Virus record (IMG/VR): IMGVR_UViG_3300020171_000111
Span: 1 to 27,440 of that record
Reading direction: 5' to 3' (one strand)
DNA length: 27,440 nucleotides
Source: a virus
A program made the position numbers and the translations under genes. Every line of letters starts with the position of its first letter. The stretch's first letter is position 1. The notes under the pieces are model-generated. The model was not told the DNA's origin and made no database searches. It saw nothing but the letters and a program-made list of their open reading frames with translations. Of the stretch, positions 1-5,652 are shown piece by piece.

Positions 1-26
1 TTTCATTACGGTTTATCCCAATCCCT

Positions 27-308
27 TTATTCATATTTCTTTTTCTCCCGTGCAAGTCTATGCATTTCAATCCATGCTTCCATATTTTCTCTGGATTTCC
101 AGCATTTTAAATCGGCTTCGTTATAGAAATAAGCTGCGTAGGCTGGAAGATTTCGCATGTTTTCTTCGTCTGCTTTTCCTACAGCATCGGATAGATTGTT
201 ACATATTACCGCTGTTAGAAATTCTCCTGGTTTTATTCCATGTTCTATGTATCTTCGAATACCTCCCATCATTCTTTCCGGTATATAGAATTCGTTGAAT
301 GTGTACAT
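27..308 (-). CDS. Conserved small phage protein, function unknown (93 aa)
   Basis: The 93-residue product is soluble, with no membrane segment or nucleotide-binding motif. It looks like a widespread family of small phage proteins containing a stretch like IxxYIEHGIxPGxFLTAVICN, followed by an acidic turn and NLPAYAAYFYNEA. This family recognition is from memory, and no function is known to me. The ATG has a GAGAGG ribosome site about 7 nt upstream. Downstream in transcription an ATG lies at window positions 4-6 behind GGGATTGGGAT, so another gene probably starts at the left edge, but only two codons are visible. The tRNA-like element 332-479 lies directly upstream. Confidence 0.8.
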   Translation of the reverse strand: MYTFNEFYIPERMMGGIRRYIEHGIKPGEFLTAVICNNLSDAVGKADEENMRNLPAYAAYFYNEADLKCWKSRENMEAWIEMHRLAREKKKYE

Positions 309-331
309 AGCTTATCCTCTCTTCTTTTATT

Positions 332-479
332 TGGGGCAATGGGCAGGATTTGAACCTGCGAAGTGGGAGTTCTCATTTTTCATCCTCAACCACCATTTTA
401 GTGATGTTAGGCATCGTATAAATTTACCTAAGCAGAGCACAAAGTTGCGTATTCCAAAATAGTTTCCGCCACCATTGCC
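332..479 (-). tRNA. tRNA-like gene with about 60 extra nt (interrupted or decayed)
   Basis: Read on the minus strand, GCAATGG (478-472) pairs perfectly with CCATTGC (342-336), followed by C and an encoded CCA (334-332). A perfect T arm is present at 359-343: stem GCAGG/CCTGC with loop TTCAAAT. After the acceptor comes T-G and a D arm with stem GCG/CGC and a loop containing GG, resembling tRNA-Leu. Base 479 gives a G at -1 opposite C73, a tRNA-His trait. Between D arm and T arm lie about 87 nt where a Leu tRNA would have about 31. I cannot draw a convincing 5-bp/7-nt anticodon arm. CTTAGGT resembles a Leu(UAG) loop, but its flanks do not pair. It may be an intron-bearing tRNA, a decayed gene, or a tRNA-like 3' processing element. 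Confidence 0.45.
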
Positions 480-492
480 ATATTATTTCTAT

Positions 493-744
493 TTATCCTC
501 TCTTTATATCTTTTTCGAGATTCTTCAGTGTGGTTTTTACTTTCTTGGCTTCCTCGCCTTTCCATGTACTTAGGTTGCTCAATATATACGGAATTTGGTG
601 AAGAATTTCTATTGATGTAAACAGACCTAAACCGGCTTTTGCATAAGCCTTTCCGTAATTTAGCATAGCTCCGGGTTTGGTCTCTATATCCCTGATCTTG
701 TTGCAGGCTTCTTTAAATTCTCTTACTATCTCGGTATTCATCAT
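493..744 (-). CDS. Hypothetical protein (83 aa)
   Basis: Unrecognised. The product is Lys-rich and predominantly helical in appearance (many K/E residues at both ends), with a more hydrophobic centre (KAGLGLFTSIEILHQIPYIL) that is too polar in context to call a membrane helix firmly. Translation starts at one of two adjacent ATG codons behind GAGGAGG. That ribosome site is itself the coding end of the upstream 48-aa gene, so the two are translationally coupled. Confidence 0.7.
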   Translation of the reverse strand: MMNTEIVREFKEACNKIRDIETKPGAMLNYGKAYAKAGLGLFTSIEILHQIPYILSNLSTWKGEEAKKVKTTLKNLEKDIKRG

Positions 745-745
745 T

Positions 746-892
746 TTATTCCTCCTCTCTGTTTAATATGCACAACGGGAGTATTTCGAGGTTAAGTTCG
801 TCTTCGTCTTCGACTTTTTCAAATTCTAAATATCTGCGTTTGGCATCTTCGTTTAGATCGAAGAAGTATATTTCCATTATTCTGTAGGACAT
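746..892 (-). CDS. Small acidic hypothetical protein (48 aa)
   Basis: Begins MSYRIMEIYFFDL and ends NREEE. It is strongly acidic in its second half (EKVEDEDEL). The start ATG at 892 follows GAGGAGGAATAA, which is also the coding end of the 893-1264 gene. In turn the last codons of this gene, GAG GAG GAA TAA, form the ribosome site of the next gene downstream. This nested stop/Shine-Dalgarno arrangement recurs throughout the window and supports a real gene despite its size. The N-terminus recalls short phage proteins of the YRIIEIYF-DLTEEA type, but no function is known. Confidence 0.65.
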   Translation of the reverse strand: MSYRIMEIYFFDLNEDAKRRYLEFEKVEDEDELNLEILPLCILNREEE

Positions 893-1264
893 TTATTCCT
901 CCTCTTTTTGTAGTTCCGTTCTGGATACAAATTCTTCAAAGGAGCAGGCGTCTATACTGTTTATCTCGTTTGTTTCCGAATCGTATTTTATTTCTACTAT
1001 GGAAACTATTTGGTCTTTGCAGTTTATTTCTATGTAGTCCCAAACATCTCCGTGCTGGGCGCATCCTATTCCAAATCCAGTTTCGGTTCCGGTTTGGTCT
1101 CCTACCATCTCCTCGAAAATTATCCGTGCAAGATATTCTGGATCATTCCAGCGTAATCTCTTTGCCAATGCTCTTTTAACATCTTCAACCAGCGTTGATT
1201 TTCCCCAGTGAGTGTATAACCAAACTTTTACGTCTTTTATATGTACCTGTGCTCTATCTCCCAT
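893..1264 (-). CDS. Conserved phage protein of the MGDRA-VYLYTHW type (123 aa)
   Basis: The N-terminal MGDRAQVHIKDVKVWLYTHWG followed by RALAKRLRWNDPEYLARIIFEEMV matches a family of phage and bacterial proteins I recognise by these motifs, with no assigned function. A following Gly/Thr-rich turn (GDQTGTETGFGIG) and an alternating-hydrophobic C-terminal half suggest a compact alpha/beta fold. Length is near the family norm, so it looks complete. A ribosome site GAGAGGAAC precedes the ATG. Confidence 0.8.
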   Translation of the reverse strand: MGDRAQVHIKDVKVWLYTHWGKSTLVEDVKRALAKRLRWNDPEYLARIIFEEMVGDQTGTETGFGIGCAQHGDVWDYIEINCKDQIVSIVEIKYDSETNEINSIDACSFEEFVSRTELQKEEE

Positions 1265-1292
1265 TGCTTGTTCCTCTCTATATTAAGTTGTT

Positions 1293-1451
1293 CTATTTGA
1301 TTTTATTTGAGCGTAAGCTAATAATCTCTTTTACCAAACTATTAACTTTAGATTGAAGATTGTTTGGGATGCTATGAATATCTATCCCAAATTCGTCATA
1401 AAGCTCAGATACTCTTTGTAACAATTTTATTTTAGTTATACTTTCTCCCAT
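1293..1451 (-). CDS. Small hypothetical protein (52 aa)
   Basis: Begins MGESITKIKLLQRVSELYDEF and ends IISLRSNKIK. Heptad-like spacing of Leu/Ile/Val through most of its length suggests a helical, possibly coiled-coil or dimerising, protein. The ATG at 1451 has a strong AGGAGGAAC site upstream and the gene fills an otherwise empty 200-bp gap in the operon, which supports it. Function unknown. Confidence 0.65.
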   Translation of the reverse strand: MGESITKIKLLQRVSELYDEFGIDIHSIPNNLQSKVNSLVKEIISLRSNKIK

Positions 1452-1468
1452 TTATTGTTCCTCCTGTT

Positions 1469-1714
1469 TTACCAGCTTCCGTACCTAATTACTCCGGCAT
1501 TGTATAGAGCTTCTATACGTTCTTTTAACAGTTCTTGGGCTTTATTCCATACCTCTTTTGGTACGTCTCCGTAATTCCAACACCAGTTACCAAAAAATTT
1601 GCTTATTGGGTCTTTTAGTACTAAACCTGTGTCTTTTATCACGCTTTCTATCAGTGCGCCTGGACGCGCCATTCCTGGTGCGCAATCTAGTTCTATCGTT
1701 TGTTCCTTTTCCAT
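1469..1714 (-). CDS. Conserved hypothetical phage protein (81 aa)
   Basis: Contains Gly/Pro-rich DCAPGMARPGALIESVIKDTGL, then KDPISKFFGNWCWNYGDVP and a C-terminal helix. The motif CAPGxARPG is one I associate with small uncharacterised phage proteins. No catalytic motif is evident. The start has GGGGGAAC about 7 nt upstream. A different-frame open reading frame overlapping its 5' part (1587-1823) lacks a ribosome site and was discarded. Confidence 0.75.
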   Translation of the reverse strand: MEKEQTIELDCAPGMARPGALIESVIKDTGLVLKDPISKFFGNWCWNYGDVPKEVWNKAQELLKERIEALYNAGVIRYGSW

Positions 1715-1729
1715 TGTTTGTTCCCCCTT

Positions 1730-1903
1730 TTAAATTAAAAGGTAACACCAGTTTAAATCTATGCTTCCTGCCCAGTATCCGAAGTCTATGTTCGCTTGGT
1801 TTTTCATTGTTTGTAAGCACCACTCTCCGCTATTTAGATTTTTCTCTTTTATTTTCTTAATAAAGTTTATGAAGCGTAGCGAAAAATCTCTGTATTTTTT
1901 CAT
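1730..1903 (-). CDS. Small hypothetical protein, first gene behind promoter P1 (57 aa)
   Basis: Begins MKKYRDFSLRFINFIKKIKE and ends LNWCYLLI. The N-terminal third is strongly basic, the rest neutral and aromatic-rich (three Trp). ATG at 1903 is preceded by AGGAGGAAC at ideal distance, and lies about 47 nt downstream of the predicted start site of P1 (1957-1985). It is therefore the first gene of the transcript that continues to the left edge of the window. Function unknown. Confidence 0.65.
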   Translation of the reverse strand: MKKYRDFSLRFINFIKKIKEKNLNSGEWCLQTMKNQANIDFGYWAGSIDLNWCYLLI

Positions 1904-1956
1904 TTGCTGTTCCTCCTATACTTTTGTTGGGTAATTAATTTCCTTTATTATGTATA

Positions 1957-1985
1957 AATTTAACATAGGTAAAAATAATAGTCAA
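1957..1985 (-). promoter_or_regulatory. Promoter P1, sigma-70 type
   Basis: On the minus strand: -35 TTGACT (1985-1980), a 17-bp spacer, then TAAATT (1962-1957) preceded by TG (extended -10). It is one of five promoters here sharing TTGACT, the 17-bp spacing and a conserved CTATG/A just before the -10. It should start about 1950 and drive the genes from 1903 leftward. Confidence 0.75.
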
Positions 1986-2018
1986 CAGGAAAAGTTCGGA
2001 GAAAATTTCCTTCTTAGT

Positions 2019-2030
2019 GAACACGTGTTC
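2019..2030. promoter_or_regulatory. GAACACGTGTTC palindrome, copy 1 (LexA-box-like operator)
   Basis: Perfect 12-bp palindrome extended to AGTGAACACGTGTTCACT. It fits the Gram-positive LexA form GAAC-RNRY-GTTC. It lies upstream of P1, at roughly -70 from the expected start, which would suit an activator or a looping repressor better than a simple roadblock. The binding protein is unknown. Confidence 0.6.
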
Positions 2031-2153
2031 ACTCGAAAGCAAACAACATTATCGCCATTGCGGTCCAGCCCCCAGCCAAAACTGTTAGATATATTATATG
2101 TTCTACCGCATACTTATAGTTTTTCTTTATCAGTTCGTAGTAGTTTTAAACAT
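2029..2153 (-). pseudogene. Small membrane protein frame with an apparent 1-nt frameshift
   Basis: An ATG at 2153, behind AAAGGAAC inside the end of the 2146-2364 gene, reads MFK and then soon stops. One base off, the frame NYYELIKKNYKYAVEHIIYL continues to a TGA at 2029, with a clear hydrophobic segment (roughly IIYLTVLAGGWTAMAIMLFAF) behind a basic amphipathic stretch. Adding one A to the AAAA run after ATG TTT would join them into a 41-residue single-helix membrane protein. The same frame also follows the TAA of the upstream gene directly, so stop readthrough is a formal alternative. It could be a natural mutation, an assembly indel or recoding. Confidence 0.4.
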
Positions 2154-2364
2154 CGACTTCTGTTCCTTTCGCTATTTTCAAAGTATATTCATGTGCTTCG
2201 TTGGCTGTTTCAGCTAGCATCTCTAAGATAGCTATTGTTAAAACTTTTTCGCATACATCCGTAGCGTCCGGATAATTAATTCTGAATTCTGCTTCTCCTT
2301 TATTTGAAGTAAGCATATAGTCTCCTTCGTCTTCAATTTTTACAGTAATAGTTAATCTTTTCAC
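2146..2364 (-). CDS. Small hypothetical protein, GTG start (72 aa)
   Basis: Begins MKRLTITVKIEDEGDYMLTSN. Beta-rich N-terminal half followed by a helix (EMLAETANEAHEYTLKIA). It resembles small antiparallel single-domain phage proteins but is not recognised. The start is GTG at 2364, chosen because GGAGGG sits 6-7 nt upstream and no ATG is available. It follows the 2382-2603 gene closely and is likely co-transcribed from P2. Confidence 0.7.
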   Translation of the reverse strand: MKRLTITVKIEDEGDYMLTSNKGEAEFRINYPDATDVCEKVLTIAILEMLAETANEAHEYTLKIAKGTEVDV

Positions 2365-2381
2365 AGGTTTACCCTCCTTTT

Positions 2382-2603
2382 TTATGTTGGCATTTCAACT
2401 AAGTTTAAAGTGTCTTCTGTTAGATGGCCGAAGCATTTTAGCCCGCTCTTTATGGGCACTTGTACTTCGTTTGGTCTTGTCTTCCATGTTCTCGGTTTTC
2501 CGTTTACTCTCCAACGCTGAGGAGTACCGTCAGCATTTTTATTAATAGAATGGTGAAGTGTGTCTCCGTACTTTAACGCTTTTGCTTGTTCTAAAGTTAT
2601 CAT
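2382..2603 (-). CDS. Conserved hypothetical phage protein, MITLEQAKAL family (73 aa)
   Basis: Contains MITLEQAKALKYGDTLHH, then NADGTPQRWRVNGKPRTWKT and a closing LTEDTLNLVE. I recognise this pattern (small phage proteins with NxDGTPQRWRVNGK) but no function is established. I start at ATG 2603 because AAGGAG lies 9 nt upstream; the in-frame upstream ATG at 2630 has no site of its own and lies inside the preceding gene. The conserved Arg/Lys/Trp-rich middle would be compatible with nucleic-acid contact, which is inference. Confidence 0.8.
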   Translation of the reverse strand: MITLEQAKALKYGDTLHHSINKNADGTPQRWRVNGKPRTWKTRPNEVQVPIKSGLKCFGHLTEDTLNLVEMPT

Positions 2604-2619
2604 GGATTTTGTCTCCTTT

Positions 2620-2952
2620 TTATTTCCCATAAAGTTCGTAAAGTATTTCCATATCCGTTATTTTGGACATTCCTCTTGTTCTTCTTTGTTCCCTTTTTTG
2701 AATGTCTAAAGGTAAGTCCTTAAACTCTGGCTCCATATATAACTTATCGTTGCCGTTTTTGTCTATATACGGAACTTCGATAGGTGTGTAATAATCTACG
2801 ATGAAATCTTTGTGGGGTATCTCTAACTTTTTCCGGCTAATCGGTTTTGGTTCTTTGTCTATTGATTGAGCTATATGGATAACTGGACCGTTTTGTTTTC
2901 CCCGTGTTCTTCTCTTTTTATGTTTGTTTATAAAAGATGTTAAACTTTCCAT
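2620..2952 (-). CDS. Hypothetical basic protein, first gene behind promoter P2 (110 aa)
   Basis: Begins MESLTSFINKHKKRRTRGK, a strongly basic N-terminus, and later has a second KREQRRTRGM patch, then a short C-terminal helix. It is plausibly a nucleic-acid binder, but this is inference from charge only. The ATG at 2952 has GGAGG 5-6 nt upstream; an in-frame TTG four codons earlier is not needed. The leader between P2 and this gene contains a 7-bp AT hairpin (CAATTTT/AAAATTG, 2962-2983) directly abutting the GGAGG, which could modulate ribosome access. Confidence 0.7.
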   Translation of the reverse strand: MESLTSFINKHKKRRTRGKQNGPVIHIAQSIDKEPKPISRKKLEIPHKDFIVDYYTPIEVPYIDKNGNDKLYMEPEFKDLPLDIQKREQRRTRGMSKITDMEILYELYGK

Positions 2953-3000
2953 TTTGTCCTCCAATTTTTATTTGTTAAAATTGAATCTTTATTATGTATA

Positions 3001-3029
3001 AATTTAACATAGGTAAAAATAATAGTCAA
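3001..3029 (-). promoter_or_regulatory. Promoter P2, sigma-70 type
   Basis: Same sequence as P1: TTGACT (3029-3024), 17 bp, TAAATT (3006-3001) with TG ahead of it. Predicted start about 2994, some 42 nt ahead of the ATG at 2952. Confidence 0.75.
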
Positions 3030-3062
3030 CAGGAAAAGTTCGGAGAAAATTTCCTTCTTAGT

Positions 3063-3074
3063 GAACACGTGTTC
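3063..3074. promoter_or_regulatory. GAACACGTGTTC palindrome, copy 2
   Basis: Identical to copy 1 with the same flanks and the same distance to its promoter, because it is part of the 91-bp repeat. Confidence 0.6.
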
Positions 3075-3089
3075 ACTTTTTATGTAATA

Positions 3090-3365
3090 CTAAAATCGCC
3101 AAGGGTTGCCTGTATCAGTTTGATCCCCTTTTAATACTTTTCGTATCTCCTTGATTCTTTCTATTGCTCTCTTCTTTTCTGTGCGAGAAGAAAATCCACT
3201 GCCTATTCCTTTATTTATTAAGCGTATATGTTCGTTTATTAAATTTGATAGTTCTATTATTTTCTTCAAAGAAGATTCTCTATCTATATCGGATAACTCT
3301 TCTATAAACTCTATTTGTAGTTTTCTTCTTTCCGGATCTAAAGTTCCAGCCCTAAGGATTGTCAT
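3090..3365 (-). CDS. Hypothetical helical protein (91 aa)
   Basis: Begins MTILRAGTLDPERRKLQIEF, highly charged, with regular Leu/Ile spacing (LKKIIELSNLINEHIRLINKGI) and a second basic helix, ending NPWRF. Probably an all-helical dimer-forming protein; not recognised. TAGGAG lies about 9 nt upstream of the ATG. It ends just before the second 91-bp repeat, so the transcription unit it belongs to ends or is joined by P2 here. Confidence 0.7.
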   Translation of the reverse strand: MTILRAGTLDPERRKLQIEFIEELSDIDRESSLKKIIELSNLINEHIRLINKGIGSGFSSRTEKKRAIERIKEIRKVLKGDQTDTGNPWRF

Positions 3366-3375
3366 TTACTGACTC

Positions 3376-3636
3376 CTAAATTAGTATACTCGTTTTGGAG
3401 TTGGTTTTTACAAATCTATCTGTTTGGTCAGCATCAAATACGTCTATTATAAGTCGGGTGCCTGGAAACGATTTCTTTACTTTTTTCCTTCTATTGTTTA
3501 TTTGCGATATATCAATAATAGTTTGCTGGTTCGGATATAATCTATAAAATTTATCGCCTATTACTATTTCTATCTGTATAATATCGTTTAGATTTTCTCT
3601 TTTGTCTTTGCCTTTTCGTACTACGATTACTTCCAT
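3376..3636 (-). CDS. Hypothetical beta-rich protein (86 aa)
   Basis: Begins MEVIVVRKGKDKRENLNDII, with alternating hydrophobics through FYRLYPNQQTIIDISQI and a basic loop NNRRKKVKK. It is likely a small beta-strand-rich domain. I start at ATG 3636 because AGGAG lies 9 nt upstream; the in-frame ATG at 3666 has no such site. The gap to its right (3667-3880) holds an AT-rich leader and a hairpin terminator but no credible gene. Confidence 0.65.
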   Translation of the reverse strand: MEVIVVRKGKDKRENLNDIIQIEIVIGDKFYRLYPNQQTIIDISQINNRRKKVKKSFPGTRLIIDVFDADQTDRFVKTNSKTSILI

Positions 3637-3837
3637 TACGGTATCTCCTGTAGTATTGGAACACATATTTAGTTATTCTCTAAAGTCTATAAGGTTTGAC
3701 GTTGTGAGAGTTGATTTAAGAGGTTTAAAATTATAAGGTATAGATAGATGTGAAAAGTTAAAAAACATTGTTCAAATGATGATATAAGATAGAAATTTAT
3801 TATGTTTTGCATAATATGTGGAAGTAGTTTTATGGTT

Positions 3838-3878
3838 AAGGGAAGCCGGATAATAAAATTTATCAAACTTCCCTTTTT
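3838..3878 (+). terminator. Hairpin with T-tract, reading best on the + strand
   Basis: AAGGGAAG (3838-3845) pairs with CTTCCCTT (3868-3875), with an inner GATAA/TTATC stem, and is followed by T's to 3878. On the minus strand the hairpin ends in only two T's, so it is a rho-independent terminator mainly for + strand transcription or a weak bidirectional one. It sits right behind the stop of the 3881-3973 gene. Confidence 0.45.
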
Positions 3879-3880
3879 GG

Positions 3881-3973
3881 TTAGCAATTAATTAATATCA
3901 ATAAAAGTACCGATATCGCCCCTACCAGTGCCACTGTGTGCCTACTTATCATGTAGACTATTAGCCGTATCAT
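3881..3973 (-). CDS. Putative 30-residue single-helix membrane peptide
   Basis: Reads MIRLIVYMISRHTVALVGAI and ends LLLILINC: a short basic N-terminus then one hydrophobic segment long enough to cross a membrane. AGAAGGGAG lies immediately upstream of the ATG (spacing short), directly behind the stop of the 3985-4518 gene. Small membrane peptides are common in phage accessory regions, but this one is not recognised and could be spurious. Confidence 0.4.
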   Translation of the reverse strand: MIRLIVYMISRHTVALVGAISVLLLILINC

Positions 3974-3984
3974 GCTCCCTTCTC

Positions 3985-4518
3985 TTATGAGCTGAGAGGT
4001 GTCATATCCTGATCAGCCGCGGCTTTTGACAAAGCTACATACTGATCGAGTATCTTCAAGGCCCCTCCGCCTAACGGGAGGGTATAGCCATCGACTTTTG
4101 CCTCAAAGGTATCAGGTTTGATGTCGAGTTTGTGGGAAGCTAAAGTATAAACTCCAGTTTCGCCTTTTATCCATCCTCTCTTCTCCAAAGACGCGGCTAA
4201 TCTCGAAGTAGCGTATGTTTTCCGGGCATCGGAAGTCATAACTCTTGTTGATTTTCCTTCCGCTTTCATTTTTTCCTTAATTTCCTTGTTTAAGGCAGAA
4301 AGAGATTTTCCTTCTGGCGCTTTTTGGGAGAATTCGGTATCTTCCTCGGCATCAAAAGAGTCGGAAAGTTCACCGAGTTCCCTACTTTCGTCGGTCTCTT
4401 CGTCCGTTCCGGCCAATTCCTGGAAATCTTCCTCGGCTATGCCAGCCGGAACTTCAGGAATGGTTATTAAATTTTCTACTTTTTCGATCACTTGTTCTAT
4501 TCTGTTCTTTTTTCCCAT
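3985..4518 (-). CDS. Acidic-linker protein with a C-terminal domain shared with 9163-9462 (177 aa)
   Basis: Three regions are visible. A basic start (MGKKNRIEQVIEKVENL) leads into a very acidic, low-complexity linker (about residues 30-65, rich in E/D/S). Then comes a Lys/Arg-rich helix, and finally a C-terminal domain of about 65 residues with LAASLEKRGW near its start and LPLGGGALKILDQYV near its end. The 99-aa protein at 9163-9462 has the same landmarks (LIRALKKRGF, then VPLGKGAIDKLMEQV), so the two are paralogues in this domain. The linker resembles those of phage proteins that bind DNA or partners through a tethered domain. Function unknown. AGGAAAGGAAC precedes the ATG. Confidence 0.7.
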   Translation of the reverse strand: MGKKNRIEQVIEKVENLITIPEVPAGIAEEDFQELAGTDEETDESRELGELSDSFDAEEDTEFSQKAPEGKSLSALNKEIKEKMKAEGKSTRVMTSDARKTYATSRLAASLEKRGWIKGETGVYTLASHKLDIKPDTFEAKVDGYTLPLGGGALKILDQYVALSKAAADQDMTPLSS

Positions 4519-4578
4519 TGGTTTGTTCCTTTCCTGTTTTGGTTTAAGTTATTTATAATAATTCTACTTCACAAAACT

Positions 4579-4773
4579 TCAATCCTTCCAAAAGGATTCT
4601 GTTGTATCGGCGGGCACCTCCCCATATTTCTTCTTACATTCTTCGATCCATTCCCGCATTTCGCAAGGCCCTCCTTCTGTTACAAGTCCATATCCTCTGC
4701 CTTCTTTATTCCATCGAGGGTCCGAATCGCTATGGACTGTCCACGTACCTATCTTCGGCCCAAACATACCCAT
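4579..4773 (-). CDS. Small hypothetical protein (64 aa)
   Basis: Begins MGMFGPKIGTWTVHSDSDPRW and continues with KEGRGYGLVTEGGPCEMREWI. A Gly-rich N-terminal half is followed by a charged helix (REWIEECKKKYGEVP). It resembles small phage proteins with the SxSDPRWNxxG pattern, of unknown role. Ribosome site GAGGAG lies inside the coding end of the 4778-5050 gene, indicating coupling. Confidence 0.75.
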   Translation of the reverse strand: MGMFGPKIGTWTVHSDSDPRWNKEGRGYGLVTEGGPCEMREWIEECKKKYGEVPADTTESFWKD

Positions 4774-4777
4774 ATCT

Positions 4778-5050
4778 TTATTCTCCTCTTAGCGCATCCA
4801 TAACGTTTATCGGAACGTAAGGCATATATGGAATCAAACCACCTATTCCTTTGTACTGCTCCCCGAAGGCAACTATTCCTCCAACAGCGGCCATGTTATC
4901 GTCTATGGCCATTCCTTTTGGGGTAATTAATTTAACCCTGCCAAAGATTGGGTCGCCGTAAACTACAATTCCATCTTTTTCATACTTTTTTACCCATTCT
5001 GGCTTTTCCCCTCGGGCAATTCTTTCTATTCTTGTTTTTTCCTCTGCCAT
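4778..5050 (-). CDS. Hypothetical protein, first gene behind promoter P3 (90 aa)
   Basis: Begins MAEEKTRIERIARGEKPEWV and has beta-like stretches (IVVYGDPIFGRVKLITPKG) then a hydrophobic, Gly-rich end (AAVGGIVAFGEQYKGIGGLI) that is too broken for a clear membrane span. Not recognised. AAGGAGGG lies 5 nt upstream of the ATG, about 47 nt downstream of the P3 start site. Confidence 0.7.
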   Translation of the reverse strand: MAEEKTRIERIARGEKPEWVKKYEKDGIVVYGDPIFGRVKLITPKGMAIDDNMAAVGGIVAFGEQYKGIGGLIPYMPYVPINVMDALRGE

Positions 5051-5103
5051 TTTCCCTCCTTTTTGCTTTAAAAATTTTGTATAATAAATAAGGTTTATAG
5101 GTT

Positions 5104-5132
5104 CTTATAGCATAGGTAAAATTATAAGTCAA
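5104..5132 (-). promoter_or_regulatory. Promoter P3, sigma-70 type with extended -10
   Basis: TTGACT (5132-5127), 17 bp, TATAAG (5109-5104), with TGC directly before the -10. Start near 5097. The first transcribed bases (CCTTATTTAT, then TACAAAATTTTTA) nearly repeat those behind P4, so P3 and P4 share a leader as well as a promoter. Confidence 0.8.
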
Positions 5133-5151
5133 CAGGCAACTTTCTAAAAAA

Positions 5152-5325
5152 CTATTCCTCTTCTTTCAAAAAGAGAGTATTTTCTGCTTCTTTATATTTC
5201 CCATATAGACTGGAGCAGCAATGCGGACAGTCGAAGCCTACATAGCTTTCGGCGTCTTGGTCTGGTTCGTATACGGTCGGGTACATTTCGTTTCCGCAAT
5301 TACATATAACTATAGGTGCTCTCAT
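5152..5325 (-). CDS. Small zinc-ribbon-like protein (57 aa)
   Basis: Begins MRAPIVICNCGNEMYPTVYE and contains CPHCCSSLYG: the pairs CxC (residues 8-10) and CxxC (33-36) are spaced as in a small zinc ribbon. Such proteins often bind nucleic acid or partners, but no specific role is visible. The ATG at 5325 follows the TAA of the upstream gene with GGAGG inside that gene's end. The P3 -35 lies just behind its stop. Confidence 0.65.
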   Translation of the reverse strand: MRAPIVICNCGNEMYPTVYEPDQDAESYVGFDCPHCCSSLYGKYKEAENTLFLKEEE

Positions 5326-5631
5326 TTATGCCTCCATATCAGGATATTTTTCTTCGGTATTTTCCAGTTCTTTCTTTAAGAAAACGGGAGTTTTATTAGG
5401 AGACTTTGCTTTCGAGGAGCTCCCTCCGTTTTCGGTAAAAAGCCGCAGAAGTTTCATATATGCTTCCGCGCATACTTCCTGTACTTTCTCTTTATTAGGA
5501 AGAGGTAAGGAAGTATCGTAGACTGTTACCATAGCTGCGGATCCGTAAATTTTACCGTTTACGGAAACCGACATTCCTGTAATTGTTACTTTTTTAACAC
5601 GGGTTCTTTTTTCTCTTTTTGATTCTGTCAT
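5326..5631 (-). CDS. Hypothetical protein with beta-strand N-terminal part (101 aa)
   Basis: A basic start (MTESKREKRTRVKKVTITGM) precedes strands around SVSVNGKIYGSAAMVTVYDTS, then a helix (EVCAEAYMKLLRLF) and a Ser/Lys-rich tail. The strand pattern looks like a small single-domain beta fold. Not recognised. AAGGAG lies 9 nt before the ATG. Confidence 0.7.
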   Translation of the reverse strand: MTESKREKRTRVKKVTITGMSVSVNGKIYGSAAMVTVYDTSLPLPNKEKVQEVCAEAYMKLLRLFTENGGSSSKAKSPNKTPVFLKKELENTEEKYPDMEA

Positions 5632-5652
5632 TTTAAAATTCTCCTTTTTTGT

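Larger units (their letters stand above)
1943..2033. repeat. 91-bp direct repeat, copy A (promoter cassette)
   Basis: Identical base for base to 2987-3077. It contains promoter P1, a GAACACGTGTTC palindrome about 34 bp upstream of the -35 hexamer, and an AT-rich dyad (GGAAATTTTC) between them. Identity stops abruptly at both ends (next bases differ), so this is a duplicated regulatory cassette rather than a gene duplication. Confidence 0.95.
2987..3077. repeat. 91-bp direct repeat, copy B (promoter cassette)
   Basis: Exact copy of 1943-2033, 1044 bp away in the same orientation. It supplies the 2952 gene with the same promoter, upstream palindrome and initial transcribed bases. Confidence 0.95.

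Noticed and set aside
65-82. A stretch TTTCAATCCATGCTTCC resembling the CRISPR-like tag
   Set aside because: It lies inside a conserved coding region, lacks the hairpin partner and deviates after the CCA; chance match.
1587-1823. 78-codon minus-strand frame overlapping two genes
   Set aside because: Both 1469-1714 and 1730-1903 have good ribosome sites and occupy the same DNA in another frame; this one has none.
3687-3887. 66-codon minus-strand open frame between 3636 and 3985
   Set aside because: No ribosome site, AT-driven Leu/Ile composition, and it reads through the terminator hairpin; the short 3881-3973 frame with a ribosome site is preferred.
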